Positions 46,841 through 56,821 of a DNA stretch of 64,000 nucleotides are shown piece by piece. The notes beneath the pieces are model-generated. The model was given only the letters and a program-made list of their open reading frames with translations, was not told the origin of the DNA and did not search any database. The position numbers and the translations under genes were made by a program. Source of the DNA: Methylocapsa aurea (lineage in GTDB: Bacteria > Pseudomonadota > Alphaproteobacteria > Rhizobiales > Beijerinckiaceae); the NCBI RefSeq assembly GCF_000746085.1, contig NZ_JQKO01000004.1, positions 229,565-293,564 of the forward strand, read 5' to 3'. Within the stretch, counting starts at the first letter, position 1. Each line of letters starts with the position of its first letter.

Positions 46841-48100
46841 GTGTCCGACGATTTCCGTCCCGCATCCGATTTTCTGGCCGTGCTCATCGAGCGCGGCTAT
46901 CTGCATCAATGTTCCGACCTCGCCGGACTCGACCAGAAGGCGAAATCGGGAGATCTGATCGCCTATATCGGGTTCGATTGCACGGCGGCCTCGCTCCATG
47001 TCGGGTCGCTGGTTCAGATCATGTTGTTGCGCTGGCTGCAAAAAACCGGCGGAAAGCCGATCGCCCTGATGGGCGGCGGCACGACGCAGGTCGGCGATCC
47101 CTCCGGCAAGGACGAGAGCCGCAAGCTCCTCTCGCTCGAAACCATTGCCGCCAATAAGGAAGGGATCAAGCGGGTCTTCTCAAAATTCCTCGACTTTGGC
47201 GAAGGCAAGCATGACGCGATCATGCCCGATAATGCGCAATGGCTGGGCGCGCTGAATTACATCGATTTTCTGCGCGAGGTCGGGCGCCATTTCTCAGTCA
47301 ATCGCATGCTGGCGATGGACTCGGTGAAGATGCGGCTCGAGCGCGACCAGGAACTCTCGTTTCTCGAGTTCAATTACATGTGCCTGCAGGCCTATGATTT
47401 CGTCGAGCTCCACAAGCGCCACGGCTGCGTCTTGCAGATGGGCGGCTCCGACCAATGGGGCAATATCATCACCGGGATCGATCTAGGCCGCCGCATGGGA
47501 GCGAGCCAGCTCTACGCCTTGACCTCGCCGCTGCTGACCACCGCCTCCGGCGCGAAAATGGGCAAGACGGCGCAAGGAGCGGTTTGGCTGGAGGAGAGCC
47601 TGTTGCCAACATTCGAATATTGGCAATATTGGCGCAATTGCGAGGACCGCGACGTCGGCCGCTTCCTGAAACTCTTCACCGAATTGCCGCTGTCCGAGAT
47701 CGCCCGGCTCGAAGCGCTGGATGGCGCCGAGATCAACGAGGCCAAGAAGGTGCTGGCGACCGAGGCGACCGCGATGGTGCATGGCCGCGCGGCGGCGCTG
47801 CAGGCGAGCGAGACCGCGCGGCAGACCTTCGAGGAGGGAGCGCTGGCCGAAAGCCTGCCGAGCGTCGATATCGGGCGCGACGAAATCGAGGCCGGGCTTG
47901 GCGCGCTGGCGGCCTTCGTCAAGGCGGGCCTCGTCACCTCGACCAGCGAGGCGCGGCGCCAGATCAAGGGCGGCGGCCTCAAGATCAATGACGAGACGGT
48001 CGCCGACGAGCGCGCCGTGATCGGCGCGGGAGACGTCACCGAAGGCGTTGTCAAGCTCTCGCTCGGACGCAAAAGGCATGTTTTGCTGAAGCTTATTTGA
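46841..48100 (+). CDS. tyrS: Tyrosyl-tRNA synthetase
   Basis: A 419-residue class I synthetase. The HIGH-type motif is in [15 protein letters not shown], the KMSKS-type loop in [17 protein letters not shown], and tyrosine recognition in [18 protein letters not shown] followed by [13 protein letters not shown]-terminal S4 RNA-binding domain follows ([20 protein letters not shown]). The GTG at 46841 has AAGGA six bases upstream and gives the normal length; an ATG at 46808 is the alternative. Confidence 0.95.
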   Translation: MSDDFRPASDFLAVLIERGYLHQCSDLAGLDQKAKSGDLIAYIGFDCTAASLHVGSLVQIMLLRWLQKTGGKPIALMGGGTTQVGDPSGKDESRKLLSLETIAANKEGIKRVFSKFLDFGEGKHDAIMPDNAQWLGALNYIDFLREVGRHFSVNRMLAMDSVKMRLERDQELSFLEFNYMCLQAYDFVELHKRHGCVLQMGGSDQWGNIITGIDLGRRMGASQLYALTSPLLTTASGAKMGKTAQGAVWLEESLLPTFEYWQYWRNCEDRDVGRFLKLFTELPLSEIARLEALDGAEINEAKKVLATEATAMVHGRAAALQASETARQTFEEGALAESLPSVDIGRDEIEAGLGALAAFVKAGLVTSTSEARRQIKGGGLKINDETVADERAVIGAGDVTEGVVKLSLGRKRHVLLKLI

Positions 48101-48121
48101 GCGGATCGCGCTCGAATCGCC

Positions 48122-51100
48122 CTATCGCGCTCCGCCGGCCGGAGCGAAAGTGTCGCCGACGCCAAAAATCTGGCGGAAGATCCCGGGCGCGATCGCCGAT
48201 AGCGGATTAATATTGAGAGTCGGCGCGCTGGCCAGGCCCTCAACCCGGTAGTTGACCCCGAACAGACCCTCGTTGGTCCCACCGCCGAGGATCATGCCAA
48301 ACAGCGGAATTTTCGAAAAGAGATTGTTGACCGCATAGGCCGGGACGAAGGTGCCCTTCATATCGACCCGGTCATGCGCGTAATCCAGCCAGCCGTCGAC
48401 GGTGAGGCCAATGGCTTCGCCATACATCGTGCCCTCGCTCAGATCGAGACGGCTGCCGGAGCGCTGGAACCGCACCTGCAATTTGGTGAAGGCCATGGCG
48501 CCGGCGTCAATTCGTTGCGCCTTGGCCGCGCCCTCGGACGGAACGCTTTCGGCGACGAGCCTGCGCAGAGCCGGCTCGTCGCGCAAGATGAAGGAATCGA
48601 TGATCAGCACTCCGGCCATCACATCGGGCCCGACGCGCATGCCGACCGAAAGCCGACCGCGCTCCATATGCTTATAGAGGTCGATGAAGGACAAAAGCGT
48701 CCCCGCGTCATCGGTCATGAGATTGAGCTGGGGAGTGGCAGGGCCGCCGGTCATGTTGCCGGAAATCACTTCGCGCCCGAAACGGCCCGAAAACGAAAAC
48801 TGCTTGAACTCGCCGCCGCGCTTCAGGAACCTCAATTCGGCTCCCGTGATGACCTCTTTATTGTAGCCGCTCAAGAGTCCAGACTTGATGTCGTACTCCA
48901 TCTCCTTGAAGCCGCCGGCGTCTTTGGGCCCACTTGCGTCCTTGGCCCCGCCAGCGCCAGAGGCGCTTTGTTCCGTGGGCGAATAGATCAGATATTTCAA
49001 GAAAGGCCTGGCGTCGATCGCCGTCGCCCGGACGATCACGCGCAAGGTTTCGCCAGCCTTCGCCGCTTCAACCTTCATATCGTCGCCGGAAGAAATTTTG
49101 ACCTGCGGCAGCCTGGCCGCGAGCAGCGATCCATCGGCGGCGAGATCCAAGGCGCCGCGCGCCTGAATCAGGCCGGCGTCGAATGTGAACGGGTCGAGCA
49201 GAATTCCATTCTCGTGGACGACGAGCGACAGCTTTACCTTCGCCGGCTTGCCCGCTGGCTTCACGATGCCCGGCCAGTCGATCGCCGCTTGGGTCAAATC
49301 GAGCTCGATCTCCGCCTTTGGCTTTTCGCCGGTTCCCAGCGGCGCGCTGATATTTGCGCCGATCGGGCCGCTCACGCCAGGCGGGCCGCTAAACCCTTGC
49401 TTGGCGCGGGCCGCCTCGTCCAGGGTGACTCGAACCGAAGCCTCGGCGGCCTTGCCATGAGGCCGCGCCAATTCGATCACGGCGGGCGCTCCGAACATGC
49501 GTCCCTGGCCGCTCGCCCGAAGGCCGGATGGATCGACATTGACGGTCAGCGTCGCGGCTTCGAGCCCTTCCTTGCCGATCAGCTTTTCGGCGGAAAAATC
49601 CGTCACCAAGGCGCTGATCTTGAGAGCGATGTCCGCCGGCCCCATGGTCGGGCCAAGATTCATGTCGATTTCAAGCCCGCCATTGACCTGTCCTTTCAAG
49701 GTCGAGGACTCCAGCGGCAGGCTCGCGAAGGCTTTAAGCCCCTCCCGCGACAACAAATCGCCGATCGTCTCGACGCTGCTGGACACCTTGGCCATGACCA
49801 CGGCGGGAGTCGGCTGGATTTCTGTATTGGGCACATGGAATGTGCTGCCCGCCGAGATGGTCAGGCTGGGTCCGTCGCCAGCTTCGACGACGCCGGTGTT
49901 GGTCACCGTGAATAAGGTGGTCCGTCCGGTAATGTGGCCCGCTCCATCGACGCCTCGCAACGGCGGCACGCCCGTCAGAAAGTCCAGGCTTCCGTTCGCA
50001 ACCGTGAAGTCGAGCAAGACCGTCTCATCCGGAGGCGGCAGTTCGGCGCGCATGGCGGCCAAAGTGGGCGCGTCGAAATCGACCTGCAAAGTGGCTTTCT
50101 GGACCAGCCCCTCCTTGACGTGAGCAAGGAGATAGGACCGGACCGGCGCCACGATGAACGAGGGCCAAAGCCGCGTGACCACGGTGATCGGGGTCGGAGA
50201 CAGCGAGGCGCCGAGCCGGATATGAGGGCCGTCCGTCCAATCGACGTCTCCCGCCATCGCGAAGCCGCATTCGGCGCCGCTGAACGCAAGCCGATCGATG
50301 ATGAATTTCTTTTCGGTCAGGAAAAGCCGCGCCGATAATTGCCCCCGATCGACAATGACAGGCTTTTGGCCGGGCCGCTCCGGCCCCACGAATGTCGGCT
50401 CGGCGCTGCTGACGCCAATCGTCCATGGATCGCCCTCGTGCTGGGGGAGCGCCACTGAGCCGGACGCGGCGGAATGCGTCGCGCCCGCAGCAAAGGTCCA
50501 ATGATCGAGCATGATGGCCCGCGACTCAGGGTCCCAATGAACGCCGCCATGGATCGCGTCGACCATTAAGGGCTCATCGTTCGGATCGTCAAAGCGCAGG
50601 TATCCCGCCCCCATATCGAACTGGCCGGACGCCTCCGACAGCTTGCCGTCGGCGCGGAGGCCGATGTTGACCTTGGCCGAGAGCGGCATGTCGAAATCGA
50701 CCCCGATGGAGCGGGCGCCGGTCGCGAGCAAGATTTCGTCGAGCGATAAATTTTGCAGCGAAAACATAAGCCGCCGTTCGGAGCCGGGCGTCCCGCTCGC
50801 CAGCCCATTGGCGGACCAGCGGCCATTGGGCCCGTCGACGGAGAGGGTGAAGGTCGTCGCTCCGGAGGACTTGTCGAAGGCGACCTTCAGGCCGTTGAAC
50901 GTCATGGTCTGATCGGTGGTCCGGTCATCGATCACGAGGCGCCCGCGCGCGATGCCAACGCGGTCGATGGCGGCGATGGGACTCTCGGGGTTGGTCAAAG
51001 TATCGACCAGCAGCCGGATCGCCGCGCTGATCTGCTTCACCAGCAGGGCCCGCACCGGCTTCACGGGGAGCGCCGGATCCAGGCCGCCAGCGCCGATGTC

Positions 51101-51745
51101 CGACGTCGGCTGCTCATGCGAAGAACCGCCTTGCGCAAGAGAGTTGGCGAGCGGGGGCGTGAGCGGCGTCGTTTCTTGCGACCCCGGCGCGACCGGCAAG
51201 CCGAGCGAACCGTCCGGCAATAAAGCCAAATGCAGTTCAACGTCGAAGATTTCGAGCCGCTTCGGCGTCACGCGTCCGACGATGAGGGCCAGGAGATCGA
51301 CCGATACTTCGGCGCGGGGAGCAGTCAGGATCGTTTTCCCGGCGCTGTCGCTCACCGACAAGCCGTCTATGCTCAACGCTGGCGCATAGCCATGTCTGAC
51401 GATGGCCGCGCCGCCGAGCTTGAAATCGTAGCCGCGCCCGAATCGTTCCTCAAGGGCGCTCTCGATCTGCGGACCGAGGCCATCGATGGTGATCGGCCCC
51501 TCGGCGAGACGGGCGACGAGGAGCGCGCCGCCAACGAGCGCCAGCATGATGACGGCGAGGATCAGATGGCAGGTCGACAAGGCGATTCGGCCGACCCAGC
51601 GCCTTCTACCCAGGTTGGCATGGGCGAATCTTGGCATTTTTGGACGCCAGGGCAGCCAAATGCCCGGCTGGGCCGGCGGTTCCTCACGTTGCTCGACCAA
51701 CCGCTCGCGGCCTTTCCGTAGCAAGCCAATGCTGAAAGTTTTCAT
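48122..51745 (-). CDS. Giant AsmA/YhdP-like envelope protein
   Basis: A protein of about 1207 residues with one N-terminal membrane anchor (ALSTCHLILAVIMLALVGGA) and a long beta-rich periplasmic part of the AsmA/TamB-related class (DUF3971-type middle, AsmA-like C-terminal domain near residues 1000-1150: GTMYGEAIGLTVDGWLDYAH). Relatives form bridges that carry phospholipid between membranes. The end is low-complexity-free and finishes FGVGDTFAPAGGAR. The start at 51745 (MKTFSIGLLRKGRE) was preferred to 51823. Internal Gly/Ser-rich linker contains SGAGGAKDASGPKDAGG. Confidence 0.87.
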   Translation of the reverse strand: MKTFSIGLLRKGRERLVEQREEPPAQPGIWLPWRPKMPRFAHANLGRRRWVGRIALSTCHLILAVIMLALVGGALLVARLAEGPITIDGLGPQIESALEERFGRGYDFKLGGAAIVRHGYAPALSIDGLSVSDSAGKTILTAPRAEVSVDLLALIVGRVTPKRLEIFDVELHLALLPDGSLGLPVAPGSQETTPLTPPLANSLAQGGSSHEQPTSDIGAGGLDPALPVKPVRALLVKQISAAIRLLVDTLTNPESPIAAIDRVGIARGRLVIDDRTTDQTMTFNGLKVAFDKSSGATTFTLSVDGPNGRWSANGLASGTPGSERRLMFSLQNLSLDEILLATGARSIGVDFDMPLSAKVNIGLRADGKLSEASGQFDMGAGYLRFDDPNDEPLMVDAIHGGVHWDPESRAIMLDHWTFAAGATHSAASGSVALPQHEGDPWTIGVSSAEPTFVGPERPGQKPVIVDRGQLSARLFLTEKKFIIDRLAFSGAECGFAMAGDVDWTDGPHIRLGASLSPTPITVVTRLWPSFIVAPVRSYLLAHVKEGLVQKATLQVDFDAPTLAAMRAELPPPDETVLLDFTVANGSLDFLTGVPPLRGVDGAGHITGRTTLFTVTNTGVVEAGDGPSLTISAGSTFHVPNTEIQPTPAVVMAKVSSSVETIGDLLSREGLKAFASLPLESSTLKGQVNGGLEIDMNLGPTMGPADIALKISALVTDFSAEKLIGKEGLEAATLTVNVDPSGLRASGQGRMFGAPAVIELARPHGKAAEASVRVTLDEAARAKQGFSGPPGVSGPIGANISAPLGTGEKPKAEIELDLTQAAIDWPGIVKPAGKPAKVKLSLVVHENGILLDPFTFDAGLIQARGALDLAADGSLLAARLPQVKISSGDDMKVEAAKAGETLRVIVRATAIDARPFLKYLIYSPTEQSASGAGGAKDASGPKDAGGFKEMEYDIKSGLLSGYNKEVITGAELRFLKRGGEFKQFSFSGRFGREVISGNMTGGPATPQLNLMTDDAGTLLSFIDLYKHMERGRLSVGMRVGPDVMAGVLIIDSFILRDEPALRRLVAESVPSEGAAKAQRIDAGAMAFTKLQVRFQRSGSRLDLSEGTMYGEAIGLTVDGWLDYAHDRVDMKGTFVPAYAVNNLFSKIPLFGMILGGGTNEGLFGVNYRVEGLASAPTLNINPLSAIAPGIFRQIFGVGDTFAPAGGAR

Positions 51746-51965
51746 TCTACGCGAATATGCCGCTTTTGTCGAAAGCGGCGCATCGCGCTGGAGCGAAAAA
51801 TGGGTCCAGGCGGAGGGTCTCAAGCCCTGCGACGCGGGCCCAGGCTCAAGACCTCATACAGAATCAATAAAATAATCGGTGCGACTGCGCTGTCTGAGGC
51901 ATAGCTCCAGACCGGCCCTATCTGCTAAGGCAAATGGCGTTTCAATGCGACGAAAGGAAGGCGAT

Positions 51966-52436
51966 ATGGGCAAGAAATTGGCCGCGGGCGACAAAGCCCC
52001 CGATTTTGCGCTGCCCGACGATGCCGGCGGCAAAACTTCGCTCGCCAGCTTCGCCGGCAGGAAGCTGGTTCTCTATTTCTATCCGAAGGACGACACCTCC
52101 GGATGCACCAAGGAAGCGATCGACTTCAACGGCCTCAACGGCGAATTTGAAAAAGCCGGCGCGGCGATCCTTGGCGCGTCCCCCGATTCGGTCGCGAGCC
52201 ACGCCAAGTTCAAGACCAAGCACACGCTGGACCTCACGCTCGTCTCCGACGAATCGAAAGCCATGCTCGAATCCTATGGCGTATGGGTCGAGAAGAGCAT
52301 GTATGGGCGCAAATATATGGGCGTGGAGCGCACGACCTTCCTGATTGGCCCCGATGGCAAGATCGCGACAATTTGGAGCAAGGTCAAAGTTCCTGGCCAT
52401 GCCGAGGCGGTCTTGGCTGCGGTCAAGGCGCTTTGA
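51966..52436 (+). CDS. bcp: Thioredoxin-dependent peroxiredoxin (Bcp/PrxQ)
   Basis: A 156-residue peroxiredoxin. The active site VLYFYPKDDTSGCTKEAIDF holds the peroxidatic cysteine. PrxQ enzymes often have a second cysteine five residues later; here that place is not Cys, so it is a one-cysteine form or uses another resolving partner. It reduces H2O2 and organic peroxides in the cytoplasm. ATG at 51966 has GAAGG upstream. A hairpin follows at 52455. Confidence 0.94.
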   Translation: MGKKLAAGDKAPDFALPDDAGGKTSLASFAGRKLVLYFYPKDDTSGCTKEAIDFNGLNGEFEKAGAAILGASPDSVASHAKFKTKHTLDLTLVSDESKAMLESYGVWVEKSMYGRKYMGVERTTFLIGPDGKIATIWSKVKVPGHAEAVLAAVKAL

Positions 52437-52454
52437 TCTGACGCTCTCGGATGC

Positions 52455-52484
52455 CGGATTGCGGTGGCGCGCCAGCGCGATCCG
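52455..52484. repeat. Imperfect palindrome after bcp, related to the one before yidC
   Basis: GGATTGCGGTGGCG (52456-52469) faces CGCCAGCGCGATCC (52470-52483) with one wobble and one mismatch. The core matches the 28-bp centre of the yidC palindrome (62857-62884) at 25 of 28 positions. It may end the bcp transcript, though no T-tract follows. Confidence 0.7.
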
Positions 52485-52629
52485 TCCCTGAGGACATTTA
52501 TGCTGCGGGCGCTGAGCGGGGGTGGAGGCTGAATTTTCCAAAAAGTGACGAATTTTGGTTGAATACAACTATTACGAGAATATAATAAGTTTTGCACCTA
52601 TAGGGCGCATCACCGAATCCTCTCCGCGA

Positions 52630-52968
52630 ATGGATTGGCGACATGCTGAAGACACAGGGTCATCTGGACAGCGCGGGGCGCGCCCTATCCAACAGCCGGC
52701 GGCGAGGCTTGATCCTCTGGCGACAACCAAGCCCTTAGGACTTGAATCATCAAGACGCGACTCATCAAGACTTGGACCGTCCGAAGGCGAAGATATCGCG
52801 GAATCAGCGCAATCCACCGCCGTCTATATCGCTCAAATGACCGAGGAACTCGGCAAACTCGCGCGCGCTGCGCGATTGGACCTGTTGACCTATCTGCTCG
52901 ATATCGCCCGGCTCGAAGCCGAGTTCCGGTCCGAGCGCCTGCCCGTCCTTGGGCGCGCATCGAACTGA
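52630..52968 (+). CDS. Small conserved-type hypothetical protein
   Basis: A 112-residue protein starting MDWRHAEDTGSSGQRGARPI. The first half is polar and low in complexity; the second is a regular helix (STAVYIAQMTEELGKLARAA followed by RLDLLTYLLDIARLEAEFRS) of a type I associate with small uncharacterised Hyphomicrobiales proteins. No activity known. An upstream TTG at 52555 is possible. Short repeats of ATCAAGAC occur in the first half. Confidence 0.6.
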   Translation: MDWRHAEDTGSSGQRGARPIQQPAARLDPLATTKPLGLESSRRDSSRLGPSEGEDIAESAQSTAVYIAQMTEELGKLARAARLDLLTYLLDIARLEAEFRSERLPVLGRASN

Positions 52969-53105
52969 AAACGCCCGGCAGGTTCTGACGACCAAACTCC
53001 GCAGAGAGGCTGCGCTGGGACAACTGAGGCCTATCGGACAGGATCGCCGGTCAAACCGAGAAGGATGGGATAGGACGTTGATCAATCCGGCGCAGCCATC
53101 ACGCC

Positions 53106-53696
53106 CTAAAACGGATTCCAGGTCGAAGCCGGCGTAAATTTCAGATAGCTGACGTTTATGCCAAGACGTGCGCCAAGTCCCGATCGGATCGGGACCACAT
53201 AAACGTCGTCATTGACCAGCGCGGTCATCCCAAATCCACCGACCAAGTAAAGCGAATTGTCCATCCCTCCGTAGCGGCGAAAGATCGCCTCGGTTGCGGG
53301 CAAATTATAGACTAGCATCATGGTGCGGTCGCCGTCGGCCCCGGCGTCCAACCCGAGGGATGGACCTTGCCAGAACACCCGCAGGTCGCCGGCGTTCCGC
53401 GTATGCAAGACGCCTTCGCCATAGCGCAACCCGCCGATGAAGGCGCCGGTGGCCTCCTGCCCCAAAATATATCCATTTGGCCGCCCCCAGCGCTTGGTCG
53501 CCGATTCGACGAGTTCGGCGAGGCCGCGCGTGATCGAGCCAAAAAAGCGGTGGCCATTATTGACGATCTCATCTGGGGAATATTCGCCTGGCCGCTCCGG
53601 CGGCGGGCTCGCCTCCGCCGGCTGTCCCTTCAAACCGAAACCGGCGACGCCGGCCAGGGCCGCCAATTTCAGCGTCAACTCTCTTCGCGTTTGCAT
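53106..53696 (-). CDS. EipA-like (DUF1134) periplasmic envelope protein
   Basis: A 196-residue protein starting MQTRRELTLKLAALAGVAGF with an exported leader. The DUF1134 core is clear: YSPDEIVNNGHRFFGSITRG, ESATKRWGRPNGYILGQEAT, GAFIGGLRYGEGVLHTRNAG, and YLVGGFGMTALVNDDVYVVP. The Brucella member, EipA, folds as a small periplasmic beta-barrel and supports envelope integrity. Start at 53696 fits the leader; an earlier frame start at 53825 is unlikely. Confidence 0.92.
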   Translation of the reverse strand: MQTRRELTLKLAALAGVAGFGLKGQPAEASPPPERPGEYSPDEIVNNGHRFFGSITRGLAELVESATKRWGRPNGYILGQEATGAFIGGLRYGEGVLHTRNAGDLRVFWQGPSLGLDAGADGDRTMMLVYNLPATEAIFRRYGGMDNSLYLVGGFGMTALVNDDVYVVPIRSGLGARLGINVSYLKFTPASTWNPF

Positions 53697-53866
53697 CAGA
53701 TGTCCTCCGCGAATCGGGCGCGATCGGGCGCCGTTATCCTTGCGCACTCCCGCCGAGTTTTGAGGCAATGGCGTTAACGAAAGATTGACGCGCGCGTAAG
53801 AGCCCAGCAATCGCACGACCGGCACCTATTCTTGACGCCAACCGATTGACGCTTCGCTCGAAAATG

Positions 53867-54721
53867 CTAACGAACGATGGCGTTAGGGTCGCCCCAGGCG
53901 ACGAAAGGCCCGTTTCTGAACTGCGCGCCGACCTTGCCATATTGCAAGGGATGCCGCTCGCGATCAAGGACCATTCCTCCCGCGGCGCGCAAAATCGCGT
54001 CGCCCGCCGCCGTATCCCATTCCATTGTCTGGCCGAAACGCGGATAGACGTCGGCGTCGCCCTCGGCGACGGCGCAGAATTTCAATGACGAACCCGCCGC
54101 GCGCCGCTCCTTGATCGGGAGCTGCGCGAGAAAAGCCTCGGTCTCGGGATCCGAATGGGACCGGCTCTCGAGCGCGGTCAAGCCTTGCGGCGGCGCCGGC
54201 CGCACATGGATCCGCCGGCGCTGGTGCGGCGGCGGGAGAGCCGCTCCCGGTGCGACCATGCAAGCATATGCGCTCGCCCCGCCGATCCAGAGCTGTCCGA
54301 GCGCCGGAGCGTAAACGACGCCCGCCTGAGGGGCGCCATCGACGATCAGCCCGATATTGATGGTGAATTCGCCATTGCGGCTCAGAAACTCCCGGGTTCC
54401 ATCGACCGGATCGACGAGAATGAAGGTCGAGCCCGATACGGCGTTCTGGCCATGGGCGGCGGCCTCTTCGGCGAGAACAGGCAGATGGGGCAAACGCGCG
54501 GCGAGGCGCTCAAGAATAATGGCCTCGGCATATTCGTCGGCGTCGCAAACCGGGCTCTTGTCTGGCTTGCGGCGGGCATGGCAGTCAGATGCATAAACCG
54601 CCATGACAGCGACGCCGGCTTCGAGGGCGATTTCGGCGAAAATCTCGGCGATGGCGTCGCGATCGATCGGCCGGCCGGCATTCAGCTGGCCGTCGGTCGC
54701 AGGGAGCGTTTCAAGGGGCAT
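53867..54721 (-). CDS. cysQ: 3'(2'),5'-bisphosphate nucleotidase CysQ
   Basis: A 284-residue phosphatase of the inositol monophosphatase superfamily. Metal-binding motifs are PVLAEEAAAHG (Glu), ILVDPVDGTREFLSRNGEFT (DPxDGT) and the C-terminal EWDTAAGDAILRAAGG. It breaks down PAP formed in sulfate assimilation. The ATG at 54721 (MPLETLPATDG) gives family length. Single gene on the minus strand. Confidence 0.93.
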   Translation of the reverse strand: MPLETLPATDGQLNAGRPIDRDAIAEIFAEIALEAGVAVMAVYASDCHARRKPDKSPVCDADEYAEAIILERLAARLPHLPVLAEEAAAHGQNAVSGSTFILVDPVDGTREFLSRNGEFTINIGLIVDGAPQAGVVYAPALGQLWIGGASAYACMVAPGAALPPPHQRRRIHVRPAPPQGLTALESRSHSDPETEAFLAQLPIKERRAAGSSLKFCAVAEGDADVYPRFGQTMEWDTAAGDAILRAAGGMVLDRERHPLQYGKVGAQFRNGPFVAWGDPNAIVR

Positions 54722-55014
54722 GACAATCCGTCGGTTCAGCGGGCGGTCAACGCTTTCGCCAAAAATCGCGGGTTCGGCGAAAACTAACAATTTAACGCTC
54801 ACCGCGCGCGATTCACGTGGCCTTGACTGAAACTTAGGTTCGGTTCTCTCGAATAGGAAGCGCTTTTCGGCGATTTCGCAAAATACTTGCACGATTGTGG
54901 TCAAACAACCGTGATTTTGCCGCTTTCAATCAGCCGGCCTGAACGCGGCGGCGTGAGGCGGCGCGCAGCGGCGGGCGCTCCGCTCATCGGGCGGTGCGCC
55001 CGAGCGCAGGCTCC

Positions 55015-56214
55015 TCAAGACGCCAGCGCGCGCTCCCTCTCCATCATCTCGACGAAGCGAGTAAACAAATAGTGGCTGTCGCGCGGGCCAGGCGAAGCCT
55101 CGGGGTGGTGCTGCACGGAAAAGGCCGGCCTGTCGGTCAATTCGAGACCGCAATTCGACCCGTCGAACAGGGATTTATGGGTTTCCCGCGCATTGCTCGG
55201 CAGACTGGCCGGATCCACCGCAAAGCCGTGGTTCATCGAGACGATCTCGACTTTGCCGGTAACAAAATCCATCACCGGATGATTGGCGCCATGATGGCCT
55301 TGGCGCATTTTTTCGGTCTTGCCGCCGATCGCGAGGGCGAGCATCTGATGGCCAAGGCAAATCCCGAAGATCGGAATTTTCCGTTTGAGCAAATCGCTAA
55401 TCACCGGAACCGCATATTTCCCGGTCTCCGCCGGGTCGCCCGGTCCATTCGACAAGAACACGCCGTCAGGATGCAAGGCGAGGATCGCCTCGGCGGAAGT
55501 CGTCGCCGGGGCCACGGTGACGCTGCAGCCGGCTTCGGTCAAGAGCCGCAAAATATTGCGCTTGACGCCATAATCGATGGCGACGACGCGAAATTTGCCA
55601 GCGCCGCCGTCGCGATAGCCCTCTGGCGACCAAGCCGACTGCGTCCAGTCGTAGCCATGCGCCGCGGTCACGCTGGGGACGAGATCCATTCCTTCGAGAC
55701 CCGGCCAGGCCCGCGCCTTGGCGCGCAAAGCCTCGACATCGAAAACGCCGTCCGGGGAATGCGCGATCACCGCATTTGGCATCCCATTTTCGCGGATCAG
55801 CGTCGTCAGCGCGCGCGTATCGAGGCCGCAAAGGCCGACGATGCCGCGGCTCTTCAGCCAAATATCGAAATGGCGCGCGGCGCGATGATTGGACGGCGCG
55901 GTGATCGGGGCGTGGACGATGACGCCGCGCACTCCGGCGCTGGCGGCGGGGTTGCTCGTCTCGACATCATCGTCATTGGTTCCGACATTGCCGATATGGG
56001 GAAAGGTGAAGGTGACGATCTGGCCGGCGTAGGAGGGGTCGGTGAGGATCTCCTGATAGCCGGTCATCGCCGTATTGAAACAGACCTCGCCGACAGCCTC
56101 GCCCACCGCCCCAAGCCCCGCGCCCTCCAGAACCACGCCATTGGCGAGAACCAGGAGAGCCGTTGCGCGGGGGGCTCGCCAGAAATTCGGCGCTTTATCT
56201 TGATCCTTCGTCAT
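55015..56214 (-). CDS. carA: Carbamoyl-phosphate synthase small subunit
   Basis: A 399-residue glutaminase subunit. The N-terminal domain has VGEVCFNTAMTGYQEILTDP; the class I amidotransferase domain has the nucleophile Cys in IFGICLGHQMLALAIGG and the His/Glu in FSVQHHPEASPGPRDSHYLF. It supplies ammonia for carbamoyl phosphate in pyrimidine and arginine synthesis. Start MTKDQDKAPN at 56214. It is divergent from yqeY, an arrangement typical of the order. Confidence 0.97.
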   Translation of the reverse strand: MTKDQDKAPNFWRAPRATALLVLANGVVLEGAGLGAVGEAVGEVCFNTAMTGYQEILTDPSYAGQIVTFTFPHIGNVGTNDDDVETSNPAASAGVRGVIVHAPITAPSNHRAARHFDIWLKSRGIVGLCGLDTRALTTLIRENGMPNAVIAHSPDGVFDVEALRAKARAWPGLEGMDLVPSVTAAHGYDWTQSAWSPEGYRDGGAGKFRVVAIDYGVKRNILRLLTEAGCSVTVAPATTSAEAILALHPDGVFLSNGPGDPAETGKYAVPVISDLLKRKIPIFGICLGHQMLALAIGGKTEKMRQGHHGANHPVMDFVTGKVEIVSMNHGFAVDPASLPSNARETHKSLFDGSNCGLELTDRPAFSVQHHPEASPGPRDSHYLFTRFVEMMERERALAS

Positions 56215-56362
56215 GCTGGCTCTACACCCGTGCGTTCCGACGCGCCCGCGCCATTTCGGCGGCGGGCGGCATAAAGGTCTTACATTCGAGGGGCTTCGAC
56301 GGCGCATAGCTAGGCGCAACGCCCGCGCCCGTCAATTCTCGTGAAGAAAATCAGGAGATTCC

Positions 56363-56812
56363 ATGCGCGAACAATTCACGAGTCAGCTCAAGGAAGCGAT
56401 GAAGGCCGGCCAAAAGCGGCGGGTCGATACGATCCGGATGATCACCGCGGCGCTGAAAGACAGGGACATCGAAGCGCGCGGTCAGGGCAAGACGATTTCC
56501 GACGAGGATATTCTCGGTCTGCTCCAGAAAATGGTCAAGAGCCGGCAGGAATCGCAAGAGATCTATGAAAAGGCCGGCCGCCCCGAATTGGCGACACAGG
56601 AAGCCGAGGAAATCACGATCATCCAGGGCTTCCTGCCGCAACAATTGAGCGAGGCGGAAGTCGAGCAAGCGATCGGCGAGGCCATTGCCGAGACCGGCGC
56701 CGTCTCGATCAAGGATATGGGGAAAGTGGTCGGAGCGCTCAAGGGCAAATATGCCGGCCGCATGGACTTTGGCAAGGCGAGCGCTCTTGTGAAGAGCAAG
56801 CTCGGCGCTTGA
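56363..56812 (+). CDS. GatB/YqeY-domain protein
   Basis: A 149-residue helical protein: REQFTSQLKEAMKAGQKRRV, then IRMITAALKDRDIEARGQGK and the conserved EEITIIQGFLPQQLSEAEVE and GALKGKYAGRMDFGKASAL. YqeY shares the tail domain of the amidotransferase GatB and may act on tRNA or misacylated aminoacyl-tRNA, but its role is not known. AGGAG precedes the ATG. It converges with panB, nine bases apart. Confidence 0.95.
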   Translation: MREQFTSQLKEAMKAGQKRRVDTIRMITAALKDRDIEARGQGKTISDEDILGLLQKMVKSRQESQEIYEKAGRPELATQEAEEITIIQGFLPQQLSEAEVEQAIGEAIAETGAVSIKDMGKVVGALKGKYAGRMDFGKASALVKSKLGA

Positions 56813-56821
56813 GCGCCTGGC

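Noticed and set aside
48374..49915. 513-codon plus-strand frame inside the AsmA-like gene
   Set aside because: Shadow composition typical of high-GC antisense frames; the minus-strand gene has a membrane anchor and domain structure.
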